NCBI RefSeq assembly: GCF_028372415.1
Contig: NC_092876.1
Location: 61,838,385-61,902,384, forward strand
DNA from: Notamacropus eugenii
Lineage: Eukaryota > Chordata > Mammalia > Diprotodontia > Macropodidae
DNA: 64,000 nucleotides
Direction of reading: 5' to 3'
Shown: positions 11,301-20,400 of the stretch, piece by piece
Layout: each line of letters starts with the position of its first letter
Position numbering within the stretch: position 1 is the stretch's first letter
Translations under genes and position numbers: made by a program
The notes under the pieces: generated by a model
Told to the model about the DNA's origin: nothing
The model's database searches: none
Seen by the model: only the letters and a program-made list of their open reading frames with translations

Positions 11301-14300
11301 TGATCCCTTTAATTAGAATGCAAATACTAGGCACTTGCTGAATGAATGAAGAAAGGGAGGAATAAATGAATGTGAAAGGAATGCTGGATTTAGAATAAGA
11401 AGGCCTGAGGCTGAACGGCCAAAGGTTGGGCTACTTCTTATGTGACTTTGAACAAGTTAAGGAACCCTACTTGGCCTCAGTTTCCTTATGTATGAAAAGA
11501 AGGGGTTGTAGACAGTTTGCTGAATGAATGAGGGAGGGAGTATATGTGGAAAGAATGCCAGTGACTGACATCCTTCAGTTTATTGCTCCCTATTCCCTGT
11601 ATGACTTTCCTGGGTCTCAGTTTCCTCATCAATCAAATGAAGATGTGAAGGCTAGAATGGGTACTCTGACATCCTTACCTAAGGGCAGTGTCCTCTCTAT
11701 GTCTGTGACCCTATGTTCTTCTGCCCCAGCTCTCCAGATCCCAGGCTCCAGCATTTCTCCCTGTGGCCTCAACTTCTACTTTCTCTGCCGTAACAAGAGG
11801 TGCATCCCTCAGAGCCTAGTGTGTGACACCTGGGGCATCGACAACTGTGGGGATGGCAGTGACCAGACCTCCAATCCCCCTGCCAGCTGCTCAGGTCAGT
11901 GGTGAGCACAGGCAGCCTTAGCTGGTGTTTTGGGGCAGGGGAGGCTACAGCAGGAGGCAGAGCCTGGATGGGCCTAATTAGCTCCCATTTCTATGGCACA
12001 TGAAGCTTGCAAAACACCTTTCTCTGATGTAGAAGTGATAAGGTTTAGGGGTGCTGGGTACCCCAAAATACCAACGGCCAGGCCCTGCTTGAATGAATTT
12101 GATTCAAGCCTTCTTAAAGCCAAAGAAAACAAAGTTTATTAAAGATTCGACACCTTGGGTTGGCCCATAAGGAGCCTAAGCATTTGTAATGCTTGTATTC
12201 ACAAGTGGGCCAGATAGAATCCCAGCTATACTGAATCTGAGTGCCTTCATAGAGGCAAGATGGAATTTAAATACAGGAAAGACTATAGAAGGGATCTGGG
12301 GGTGGAATGGTAGTCTAGGGCCGGGACGAGGGGTTTAGGGAGGGTCTTGAGGAGAAGTCCAAGGAAGACCTCAGTGGGATTAGGGTGACTCGTCCAGGGT
12401 TGGAAACAACTAGGGGCATCAGACAATGGAGGTCTTGGGTGGGAAGCAGGTGAAGCAATCCAAAGGTCTTGATAGGGGCAGTATGGGAATGAATACAGAT
12501 CTTGAAGGGAGTGGTCAGCAGCCTTGGGGAATGGGGTTTTGATGGGATCTAGAGTGGGGAGAGTGATAATGAAAAGCCCATGGGCTTCCTGAGACTGCCA
12601 GAACAAATGGGAAGATTAGCTTTGAGTTAAGTGGGAAGATTCAAGGGGAGCTCAAGGGGGCTCCCAGAGTCTGAACCCCATCAGAAGGAGCAGAGGAGGA
12701 AACTCAGGCCCTAAGAGATGGAAGAAGAGTGGCTGCCCTGGAAAGTGGGATGAACTTGGAGTCAGGACTCCAAACTAAATCTGGCATCCACCATGTAGAC
12801 CTCTGTGACCCTGTGACCCTGGCCAGGTGGTGGCCTAATTTTTTCTTTGAAATGAGGGGGTTGGACTAGATCAGCAGTTCTCAAAATGTGACCCAGGCAC
12901 CCCTTGGGGGGTCCAGGATCCTTTTTTAGGGAGGTCTCCTGGATCACACAATCACAAGGAAGAAGCACTGCTTTGATATGAGGAGCCAACGTCTAAAGTC
13001 AAAGGTCAGCCTGAGGAGTCTCTGTGGAGTCTTCACCCTCAGGAGTCTTGAATAATATTTTCTACTTTAAGGTTTACTAAGAGCTTTCCTCACAGCAGAA
13101 AAAAACTATCACCCCCATTTTCCAGAGCAGGAAATTGAGGCTCAGAGAGTTGAATGATAAACTCAAAATTCCTGGTCACACAGCCAGGAAATGGAAAGGA
13201 TATATATCAATCCAGTCCAGGGCCTGCATTGGCCATTCCCACAACATTCCCCCTTAGACTATAACCTTCTTGAGAGCAGGGACTATTTAAGCTTTTTGTA
13301 CTTGTAGCCCCAGCATCTAGCACAAGGCCTGGCATACAGTAAGCACTTAATAAAAGCTTTCCCCCTGACCTATTCATTTATTTAAGGGTAAGAGCTGGGA
13401 TTCAGACCCAAGTCTTCTACCCTTCCCAAGTCCAGAGTACTTCTAGCTACAGCACATTCCCTTTCCCCAAACCTGCCCCTGCCCCCTCGGCCCCGCCCCC
13501 CAACTCGTTTTTGTAGTCTTTGAAGGTTTACAGTCAAACAATGAATAGGCATTCATTATGGGCTTATTCTATGCCCGGCTGTATGGTGGGGACACAAGGA
13601 CAAAGGTGGAAGTCCCTGCCCTCAAGAAGGCTCCATTATAACCAGAGGCGATCGTGCAGCTGCCATACAGATCCTGGGGCAGTTTTTACTTTTGAGGGGC
13701 AGGGTGAGGGTACAAGCAGCTGGGGAGAAGGAGGAAGGGCCTTTTGGGGCCAGAGCAAAAGCTGAGTGGAAGGAAATTAGGGACTGAATAGGCAGAAATG
13801 AGGAGAGAGGGCATTCCAGGCCTGGGGGAGCTGCTCCCCTCCCAACTGCCAAGTATGAATATTGCCACTCCACGTATGGGGAAACTGAGGCCCAGAAGGG
13901 TGACAGTGGTGATGTGAATGAGGTCACAGAGGTAATGGCAATAGGATTCCAGTCCTGACATTAAATCCCATGGCTTTTTCATTTCAGCCTAAGGCTTCCC
14001 CTTACCTGGGAGGAAGTAGCTTCCATTGTCCATCAACTTTAGGGAAGGGGCAAATGGGGAAAGGACAAGATGGCTCGAAAAAGCCCCTTCTTACTGGAAG
14101 ATTTTGGCTGTGTGAATTCAAACAAATCTCATGCACTTTTATTAAGCACTGACTGGGGCACCCAGCCATCTAGGTTGTAGATAAAGACGTTGACTGGCCC
14201 TGCCCTCAGGTCCCTCACCGTCTGGTGGCTGCTACAGTCTGGTAACTGGATAAACAGGCTAGTGTCCCTTCTCAGGCAGTGTGGGGTAGGAGAGTCAAGA

Positions 14301-15414
14301 GCCCTGATTGTGCTATGTATTCCAATTGTTATCTATGCACTTATGTTTACATTCTCTGGGTCTCTGGTTCCACAACTATAAAAGAATATGGTCCCTGCTT
14401 CCTGTCACAGGGGTATCTCAAAGGTCATGAAGTAATGGATGGGAAAGGACAAGGGGATGAAGTGGGAAGGGCTGCCTCCCAGACACTGAGCTCCCACTCT
14501 CTAAGTGGAGGCTGGATAACTGCTTGTCCACCATGTTGTAGAGGCAGGTCCTATTCAAGTACAGGTTAGGCTGGGTGCCCTGAAGTTCTCTCCAGTTCTG
14601 AGATGCTGTGTTTCCAGCTGTGACCATGGCCAACCCAACATCTCCAGTCTTCTTGATGACTCAAGGGTCTCTGCACCCTAGCAGCACCAGCGGTGGTGAC
14701 AGCAGTGAGCCCAAGAAGAGTTGGCCTGCCCTCCAGGAGAGATCAGCCACAGGTAGCCAGACTCTTCATGGTCCTTGCTCACTTTCTATCCAGTTTTGGG
14801 CCAGAGAAACCAGGGACCCCCCCCTACACACACCTGCTCACATTTCCATAGAGCTTTGGAGTTCGGAAGGGTTTCCCTACAATCACCCCGGCAAGTCAGA
14901 TGAAACAAGCTTGACAGATGAGAAGCTCAGGGCTGAGTTTAAGTGATTTGTCTAAGATCACATAGCTAGTAAGATTCTAAGTCAGGTGCTTCTTTACCTG
15001 CCTCTTCTAGGCCTCTCTGTAAGCCTGGAATGAAAAAATGGGGGATGATGTGGAGGTTAAGGGCTTCAACCTGGCCTAAGGAGATATCTCCACTCCCTAG
15101 GGCAAAAGGCATCCAGGACTCTGCTGGCATCCTTGGTGCTGCTGGGCTCCGTGGGGGCCGTGGTGGGCCTGCTCTGGTGGTGCTACTGCTGCTTTCCAGG
15201 CTGGACTCTTACCAGGACCAGGTCATCCAAACTGCTACCCCCCTACAGTTCCATCTATACCACCTGCTGCCCCTTGGGTCTGCCCGGCTGCCCCTGCTCA
15301 GACCGGGTCGCCCCTCATGGGATGGTAGCTGAGCAGGTTGGCCAAGCTGAAGGACAGGGGCCAGTGCTACCAGGGCTCTCCCTACAGCTCCGGCCTCCGG
15401 GGGCACCTACCTAA
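5299..15414 (+). CDS. LDLRAD2: LDLRAD2, LDL receptor class A domain-containing protein 2 (gene span)
   Basis: Five coding exons (5299-5395, 5886-6332, 11730-11894, 14618-14752, 15101-15414) join in frame to about 385 residues with GT-AG introns, all in phase 1. The product is a type I membrane protein: signal peptide; CUB-like ectodomain (FYFVA, FQFRFFLVYSLT, GSYLQFYNGP, LRLVTRG, VDFIGDFTSFRLG); one LDLa repeat with six Cys and DNCGDGSD; a Ser/Thr/Pro linker; a hydrophobic transmembrane segment; and a Cys-rich cytoplasmic tail. The identification rests on recalled human LDLRAD2 and on its place tail to tail with HSPG2, as in human. The function is not known from the sequence. The protein looks longer than the human form I remember, mostly in the linker and C-terminal part. 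Confidence 0.93.
5396..5885 (+). other. LDLRAD2 intron 1
   Basis: The intron is 490 bp, from donor GTGGGT to acceptor TTTTCTCTAG. I see no repeat or other feature inside it. Confidence 0.7.
5886..6332 (+). CDS. LDLRAD2: LDLRAD2 coding exon 2 (CUB-like domain)
   Basis: The exon has 447 bp, in after one base and out after one base. It carries the whole CUB-like domain, with four Cys in the contexts DFCDQ, TDCWL, DPCTT and PLCGV. The motifs FFLVYSLTQAPP and TRGQQPRVDF are close to the human protein. It ends CTA G at donor GTACAC. Confidence 0.9.
6585..6775 (+). mobile_element. MIR-type SINE
   Basis: The copy contains gatttagagctgaacaggg, attttacaaaggaggaaac, tgaggcttaaagagatta and ggtcatacaggtagt in order. 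It lies in LDLRAD2 intron 2. Confidence 0.7.
6850..7035 (+). mobile_element. MIR-type SINE
   Basis: The copy contains attttacagatgaggaaag, gaagtgacttgcctatgg, tcacacagtagtaagtg, caggtcttcctgattcc and a gctacttagctccc end. Confidence 0.75.
7085..7325 (+). mobile_element. MIR-type SINE
   Basis: The copy runs from taataaagctagcatttgc through gtaaagcactttgagcac, ccatttttgaggaaacc, acttgcccagggtcacac to ggtcttcccaactcttatg. Confidence 0.75.
7532..8100 (-). mobile_element. Possible solo LTR-like fossil (endogenous retrovirus)
   Basis: On the minus strand the stretch ends in a TTACA-type terminus preceded by a TTTATTATGG block, as LTRs often do. It matches no SINE or LINE I know. Family and age cannot be given, no internal viral genes are present, and the outer edge is a guess. 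Confidence 0.35.
8150..8375 (+). mobile_element. tRNA-derived SINE
   Basis: The copy contains gtggtatagtagattgaac, gatttgagttcaaacc, tcagacactagtcatagg, gacaagtcccttaacctc, then the 3' text caaatgaaagaatatttat and gtgcctagcacatagtagg. Confidence 0.75.
8522..8680 (+). mobile_element. MIR-type SINE, 3' part
   Basis: The copy contains agaatgttagagctgagaa, gagatcatctagtgtaac, tataggtgaggaaactaag and acacttgatcaagg. Confidence 0.65.
8714..8738. repeat. (AC)n microsatellite
   Basis: About 12 AC units in LDLRAD2 intron 2. Confidence 0.9.
8815..9450 (-). mobile_element. CR1/L3-type LINE fragment
   Basis: Recognisable blocks are tgtcaggaagttgttcctt, tcggactccctgtaattc, cccagaccctttactacc, ctccagcttgtcagttt and tggggtctgaccagcacag. 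These are typical of old CR1-clade LINEs in mammals. The strand is inferred and edges are soft. Confidence 0.5.
9700..10060 (+). mobile_element. MIR-type SINE followed by tRNA-derived SINE
   Basis: The first copy (about 9700-9880) reads acatttattaaacatctac, gggaggtaggt, a poly(T) run and cacttgcccagggttacac. The second (about 9878-10060) reads catggcataatggataggg, cttgaattctgtctc, gacaagtcccttaacttc and gtaaaatgagggattgaac. Confidence 0.7.
10455..10620 (+). mobile_element. tRNA-derived SINE, partial
   Basis: The copy contains gacttggagtcagataag, tttcaaatcccagccctg, cttcctcatctagaaaatg and a ttgtgaaggaagcgttta end. Confidence 0.6.
11010..11305 (-). mobile_element. RTE-mobilised marsupial SINE
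   Basis: On the + strand it starts with cctgctttcccaagaggac, the inverse of the RTE end seen near 3365-3395. It continues through ccttgacatcagggaaac, gtgtgggagggctggctg, aggtcaccagactcact, gagccatctggatctagtg, gaccctgactcttttaggc to ggcctcgttaagaaatatg. This order is that of an abundant marsupial SINE class and is the best lineage marker in the window. Confidence 0.75.
11365..11510 (+). mobile_element. tRNA-derived SINE, partial
   Basis: The copy contains ctggatttagaataagaag, tgtgactttgaacaag and ctcagtttccttatgtatg. A related scrap of the same 3' block lies at about 11590-11650, close to LDLRAD2 exon 3. Confidence 0.6.
11730..11894 (+). CDS. LDLRAD2: LDLRAD2 coding exon 3 (LDLa repeat)
   Basis: The exon has 165 bp, symmetric phase 1. 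It holds a complete LDLa repeat: six Cys in contexts SPCGL, FLCRN, KRCIP, LVCDT, DNCGD and ASCSG, with the Ca-binding motif DNCGDGSD. A second in-frame acceptor at ATCCCAG (exon from 11743) would drop five residues before the repeat. I chose the first, CTGCCCCAG, which has the better pyrimidine tract. Donor GTCAGT. Confidence 0.85.
12030..12700 (-). mobile_element. Possible LTR-like fossil (endogenous retrovirus)
   Basis: On the minus strand an AATAAACTTTG signal near 12138 is followed by about 100 bp ending near ACCCCTAAACC, the shape of an LTR R-U5 end; sequence upstream on the minus strand reaches about 12700. No internal region is present. Family, age and edges are uncertain. Confidence 0.35.
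12735..12870 (+). mobile_element. tRNA-derived SINE
   Basis: The copy contains gaacttggagtcaggactc, aaactaaatctggcatcc, gaccctggccaggtgg and atgagggggttggactag. Confidence 0.6.
12871..12990 (+). mobile_element. hAT (Charlie-type) fragment
   Basis: The end cagcagttctcaaaatgtg, then cccttggggggtccaggat, resembles the left terminus of Charlie-family elements. Only one end is recognisable. Confidence 0.45.
13050..13370 (+). mobile_element. MIR-type SINE then L2-type tail
   Basis: The SINE (about 13050-13205) has ccattttccagagcagg, aaattgaggctcagagag and ggtcacacagccaggaaat. The L2-type tail (about 13255-13365) has ataaccttcttgagagcag, agccccagcatctagcac and cagtaagcacttaataaa. Confidence 0.65.
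13855..13985 (+). mobile_element. MIR-type SINE, 3' part
   Basis: The copy contains tatggggaaactgaggccc, gaatgaggtcacagagg and aggattccagtcctgac. Confidence 0.6.
13986..14617 (+). other. LDLRAD2 intron 3, repeat-poor end
   Basis: This is mostly unique-looking intron sequence. A short SINE-like scrap (aaagaatatggtccctgc, caaaggtcatgaagtaatgg) lies near 14380-14450. I see nothing else. It ends at acceptor GTGTTTCCAG. Confidence 0.4.
14618..14752 (+). CDS. LDLRAD2: LDLRAD2 coding exon 4 (linker)
   Basis: The exon has 135 bp, symmetric phase 1. It encodes a Ser/Thr/Pro-rich juxtamembrane linker beginning VTMANPTSPVF and ending ALQERSATG, without Cys. Such a stretch is a plausible O-glycosylated stalk (inference). 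Donor GTAGCC is weak beyond +4. Confidence 0.8.
15101..15414 (+). CDS. LDLRAD2: LDLRAD2 coding exon 5 (transmembrane and cytoplasmic tail)
   Basis: The exon opens at CTCCCTAG with QKASRTLLAS and enters a hydrophobic helix (LVLLGSVGAVVGLLWW). It then encodes a tail with a CYCCFPGW cluster and further Cys (TTCCPLG, GCPCSD), likely palmitoylated near the membrane (inference). It ends PPGAPT with TAA at 15412-15414. No AATAAA follows on the + strand before the HSPG2 poly(A) site. Confidence 0.85.
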
Positions 15415-15491
15415 AGCCCCCAGATTATCCCACGTACACCTCCTAGTCACAAGTTGAGTTCTGCCCTGAGATGTTGCTTTCACCCCTGTCC

Positions 15492-15513
15492 CATCATCAT
15501 CATCATCATCATC
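15492..15513. repeat. (CAT)7 microsatellite with SINE scrap
   Basis: Seven CAT units, then a MIR-like remnant (caattgctagtatgtgg, gcaaagtgcttcataaatg) to about 15580. It sits between the LDLRAD2 stop and the HSPG2 poly(A) signal. Confidence 0.75.
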
Positions 15514-15651
15514 AACAATTGCTAGTATGTGGTCCTTTTAGATCTGCAAAGTGCTTCATAAATGTTACTTCATTTGAGTTCAGCTCACCCCACTGGACAG
15601 ACGGCATGAGCCCTGGACAGAGAAGCATGACCCTTACTGGGGGTAGCACCT

Positions 15652-15657
15652 TTTATT
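15652..15657 (-). terminator. HSPG2: HSPG2 polyadenylation signal AATAAA
   Basis: TTTATT on the + strand is AATAAA on the minus strand, followed downstream by a G/U-containing stretch (GGTGCTACCCCCAGTAAGG). It is the only canonical signal on that strand between the HSPG2 stop (17325) and the LDLRAD2 stop (15414). Cleavage is expected near 15630-15640. Confidence 0.75.
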
Positions 15658-16414
15658 GAAGAAAGACAAAGACCACAGGAAGAGTCTCCCTCCCCATTCC
15701 CACCCTCACTGAAGGCTGGGGACCTGGTTTGTTCATCCCTCAGGCCCACATTGCTCAAGGGCACCCAATGGGAAGGACCCCAGGGAAGTTTGTGGGGTGC
15801 CAGGCCTCAGAGGTGGAGGGAAGGCTGGAAGAGAGATGACCTTGGCTTCATTCCTTCATTCCTAACTAGGACAAGGGGAAACACTGTCCCTATGCTGGGC
15901 CTCCTAAACTCCCCCTTAGATTTGATGTGGGAGTTGAGGGGAATTGAAGCCCAGATCTGAGTTCCCTTACCTCTTTCCCACCAGCCTCGAGCTCTTGGCA
16001 TTCCCAACTCCCCCACCTCCACCCCCAGCTAGCATCTTGACATCTCCTAATTCACCTCTTCCTCCCTGTGTACTGCCCTCCTTCCCCCACAGCAACTGAT
16101 GGCCAACCTCGGCCCCCCATCCTCCCACTAACCCCAGCCAGACTGATTCCAGGGGAGCCCAGCCATCTCTCAGCTGGCCTCGAATGTCAGGGATGAAGCC
16201 CTTTTCTGAGCTTTGCCTTGAACAAATCCTTTTTTGAGCTGGGTGTGTAGACAGCCCATCTTCTGGATGTGTTTCTCTGATCACACGGAGAAAGTTGGGC
16301 TACATCTTGGCTGTCGGAACACTTGGGTTGGAGGGCATATGAGGGTCTGAGGAACAGCAGATCAATTCATTGGAGATCAGAGTTTGGGGCCAGTGAGGTC
16401 TGTGGTGGGCTGGC

Positions 16415-16535
16415 ACCATTCCCCTTAGTTTCCTCCTTCTCCCCTAGAGTAAATTCCTTGAGGGTAGGGGGCCCTCAGCATCTAGCACAGCGCCTTGCAC
16501 ATGGTAGGTGCTTTATAAATGTTTTGAGTTTGGGG
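16415..16535 (+). mobile_element. L2-type LINE tail within HSPG2 3' UTR
   Basis: The tail reads taaattccttgagggtagg, cagcatctagcacagcgcc, ttgcacatggtaggtgc and tttataaatg. It is antisense to HSPG2. Confidence 0.7.
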
Positions 16536-16563
16536 CAAAGGGGCATGGCAGAACGATGCGAGC

Positions 16564-16667
<104 letters not shown>

Positions 16668-17244
16668 GAACATGGCAGGCTGGTACTGAGGGAGGCATGG
16701 AGGTGGGCAAGAGAATCTGCCAGGTTAGGGAGATGAGTCAACTTTGGCCACATAGTTGACAGAAAAGGAAACGGGGATCCTGGAGTGGGGGAACGAGCAG
16801 GTCTCAAAGCCGGCCTTTGGTTCCAGGGAGAAGAGGGAGCCCTTCAGCTGCAGGGTATGGAGTACATGGAAGGGAAGGAAAGCTGAGGGAGAGGGGCATC
16901 CTGAGCATACCCTTTTATACCCAGCTGGAGCTTCGGGGATTCTCTTTCCCCAGTACCCCAGGTGACACAGGAAGCATGGGGCAGACAGGAGAAGGGACCT
17001 TGCCTGGGCATCTCATGGCCATCTGGCTCTGGCATTGCAGAGGACCTGGCTAGTATGGGTCCTACTGTGCCAGCCTGAAATTCCAAGGATTCTGCTAGTT
17101 TTTCTGATGCACATTGGCATCCCACAGCGCCCATCCCTACCCTGCCTCACCCTGTGGCTTTGTCCCCCGCCAACTCAAGGGGCAGGGTCAGCCCAGCCCC
17201 AAGGCGGGTAGCAGCAAAGCATGATGGTTGCCTTTGTTTCTTAC

Positions 17245-17282
17245 AAAATAATAATAATAACAATAATATAATCATCAATATT
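17245..17282. repeat. AAT-rich microsatellite in HSPG2 3' UTR
   Basis: An imperfect (AAT)n tract with interruptions, about 35 bp, 43-80 bp downstream of the stop codon in the HSPG2 transcript. Confidence 0.75.
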
Positions 17283-17324
17283 GTCCTCTCCAAGGGCACG
17301 TGGCCCAGGAGTCTGCATAGGCGC

Positions 17325-17497
17325 CTAGGAGGGGCAGGGGCGGGTGTTGGCACCAGCTTGGACATGGTGCTGCAGGTCCAGGGGCTGAGGAGGAGGACCA
17401 CCAGGGCTGGCACAGTGCAGCACCAGGTTCTTGATGCAGCCCGTGATGCCCACATCGAACCTGCCCCCAGTGAGCGTCGCTGTATCCGGAGCCCCAC
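17325..17497 (-). CDS. HSPG2: HSPG2 terminal coding exon (LG3 C-terminus)
   Basis: The exon starts after CTGACAG and encodes GGAPDTATLTGGRFDVG, ITGCIKNLVL and the conserved end QAGANTRPCPS, stop TAG 17325-17327. Two Cys close the last LG disulfide. Human has VKNLVLHSA where this reads IKNLVLHCA, so one extra Cys is present. Confidence 0.96.
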
Positions 17498-20400
17498 CTG
17501 TCAGGGAGGGAAGGCTCATCAGCATGGTGGATGTACTAGACCTTCCAGCCTGCTTACTCCCATCCCAGGGCCCTGAACTCAGCCCATGGGCGCTGCCAAT
17601 GAGGACTGGATTGTGGGATCATCTCAGAGTTAGAATTGGAAGGGACCTTACAGGTCTAACTTATGAAGAAACAGTAAAGTGACTTGTCCAAGATCACAGG
17701 GAGGTCTGCTGAGATTTGAACTCAACTTTCCCTGACACCAAGATATTGGCTTTAAACCCAGTGCTCTTTCTCCCTTGCTGTCACTGAACTTCTGACCTTC
17801 CTCCCCATTAGGCGGCCTGTCCCTTCCCCATGGACTCAGGGCTCTTTGGACTGACAGATGACAACAGTCATAATATGGGTTGCGTTTAATAAAGAACTTT
17901 CCCTCCACATCCGTGAGGCAGATCACACATGGGTTTTTGGTCCCATTTTACAGACGAGAAAACTATCTCACACAAGTTAAATGACTTGCCCTGTTGGTAA
18001 GAGCTGGCCTCAAGTCGGGTCTCCCTCCTCTTTCATTCCTCTTCCCCATTCCACCCACCAATGCCTCTTGATGACCCCTGGGCACAAGGAGAAGAAGGAC
18101 ATGCCTTACCAATGTAGATGCTGCCCTTGGTGTTGACGGCCACGTTGGGTCCTGGAGACTGGCCACTCACCAGCTCGTCTCCATCTACCTGGATGGATCC
18201 GCTTCTGCCCTCTCTGCAGGGATAATGGGGTCAGCCCCTACTTGTCTTTCCTGGGCTGTCCCTGGGAAGTTCCCCAGGGTGAACCCCCCTGCCCGACTCC
18301 GTTCTCCAAAAGCCCCACTCTCCCCAAGGATCAGCCCTCCCAGCACCAGTGCCCTTTGGGTGGAAGAGTAAAGCATAGAGACCCAGGAAAACTCAGAGAT
18401 GACAGGCATGTGGTCCATTCCAGAGACAGGCTGAATGCCAGGCTGCCTCTTCCTTTCCCTTCCCGATGCCCAGCACCCTACCTAAAGGCTGTCACTTTGT
18501 GCCATTCACCGTCATTGATGGGATCCTCAGAGATGATGTGGGCCTCACCACTGCCCAGCTGGTAACTGCACACAGAACCCCAAGAGGGCATGAGAGTCAG
18601 ACAGAGAGGGTATAGATCCGAGGAATCTGCTGCCTCCCCTGGGAAACGCCTGATCTCTCTTTGGGGGAGCCCCAGAAGGGCTAGACTGGGAGAGAGGGGC
18701 CGGAGGAAGAAGGGAAGGGAGGGAGATTGGCATGGATCACCTGTTGAAGAGGAGTGACATTCAGGGGAACTCACCTAAAGATTAGATGCCCATCTTGTAG
18801 CCCCAGGCTGATGAAGTCCTTCCCTTCCTCTCTGCTCTCCTGCCAGGGAAATCCACAGCTGCTTGAGGACTGGAGGTCCCTCACCAGGACACACAATCCT
18901 CCTTCCCCTGCTGAATTCCTCCTGCCCATCCTCTGCAGCCTAGCTCAAACACCACCTCCTCCAGGAAGCCTTCCTGTCCCTTATGTTGGTGATGCCCTTT
19001 CACAGGATCAGATTTAGACTTGGAGGGGACCTTAGAAGCCAGATCAGCCAACCCTCCCCTCTTATAGATGAGGTAACTAAAGACTGAAAGAGATTAAGTG
19101 ACTTTCCCAACCTCACTCAGGTTACTTCCTGAACCCAGGGCTTTCGGATACAGTTCAGCACTATCTTCTCCATGACACTAGTTCTCTACTCGTAGGTCTC
19201 AGAGCACTCTGCACTACCCTGTTCTCTTTGCATATGAGATATCCCCTATCCCACTCTCCTGCCTAGTGCCTAAGCCTACTGTTGTGTACACCAAAAGTGC
19301 TTAATAAATGCTTTGGAGCTGAAATGAATTGTCCTATCCCTCTACTAGACTCCAGTGCACATAGGCTTTCCTCCCTAAACCTGACACCAGTGCTCTGTAT
19401 ACAGCAAGAGTAATACATGCTTCATTGAATTGAATTGCCAAAAGTTTCATAAAAAAATAAGAAGGTGGGAAGAGGCTGAGGCTCTTGTTCTTTCTCCTCC
19501 TGCAGCCCTGAGTCCCCAGCCCTGCTCACCACGCCCTGCCAGAGCAGGAGGCCGTTAGGAGTGTTGGTCCGAACTTCCAACTCAATGGTCTCTGGAACAC
19601 TGGGGAGGCTGGACAAGGAGGAGAAAGGCTCATTGGCTTTGGAGGCAGAAGTCCCCTTAGAGACCCTCTAGGCCAACCCCTTTGTTTTACAGGTGAGGAA
19701 ACTGAGAGCTGAGCCTAGGTCTTCAGACTCAAAGTCCAGTCCACTACCAATGTGGCCTGAACCAGATTAAAATGTAACTGGGAAATATTTAACGAAGTCA
19801 AATAGAACAGAAGACACATAATGTAAATATGGGGCTTTAGAAGTCATTATGCACCTGAGAGATGCCCATGTATGGTTTGGTGGTCCTTGTTTCTATTTGG
19901 GCTTGATGCCCTTGAACTATGCCTGATTACCCCATGCTGCCAAGGCAGGGAGGCTATGGGGACCCCACCTACGCCCTACGCCCCTTTCACATCACTTCTG
20001 GACTCCTTGGATGCACTTTCTCTTCCCAGAGATGCCACATAGTGAACACAGACAGAGAATAATATTAAAGGTAGCCTCCACCCCCTTCCACAGTGCTTAA
20101 ACTTTACAAGGTGAGCTTTTCTCCCAAGAACCCTGCATATGTGTATTGGGGGGATGGGTGGGGTGGGAAGAGGGTGTAGCGGCCTTACCTCCGAGGGAAC
20201 ACATGGCTTGGGAATGACAGGTAACCACCATCATGGAAATAGGCTCCATACTGTCCAGGGGCATCTTGGGAGGGAAAAGGGGGAAGGAATGAATGAATGA
20301 ATGGATGGATGAAATGACAAAAAGAAATTCAAGGGTCATTCTACTCCCCTTTTATTTCTCTAGATCCCCTACATCACCTTCAAGAGCTCTGGGCCCATGG

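Noticed and set aside
15415-15640. Search for a + strand poly(A) signal for LDLRAD2
   Set aside because: Only a cataaatg word is present, which is not an accepted signal, so no terminator was called.
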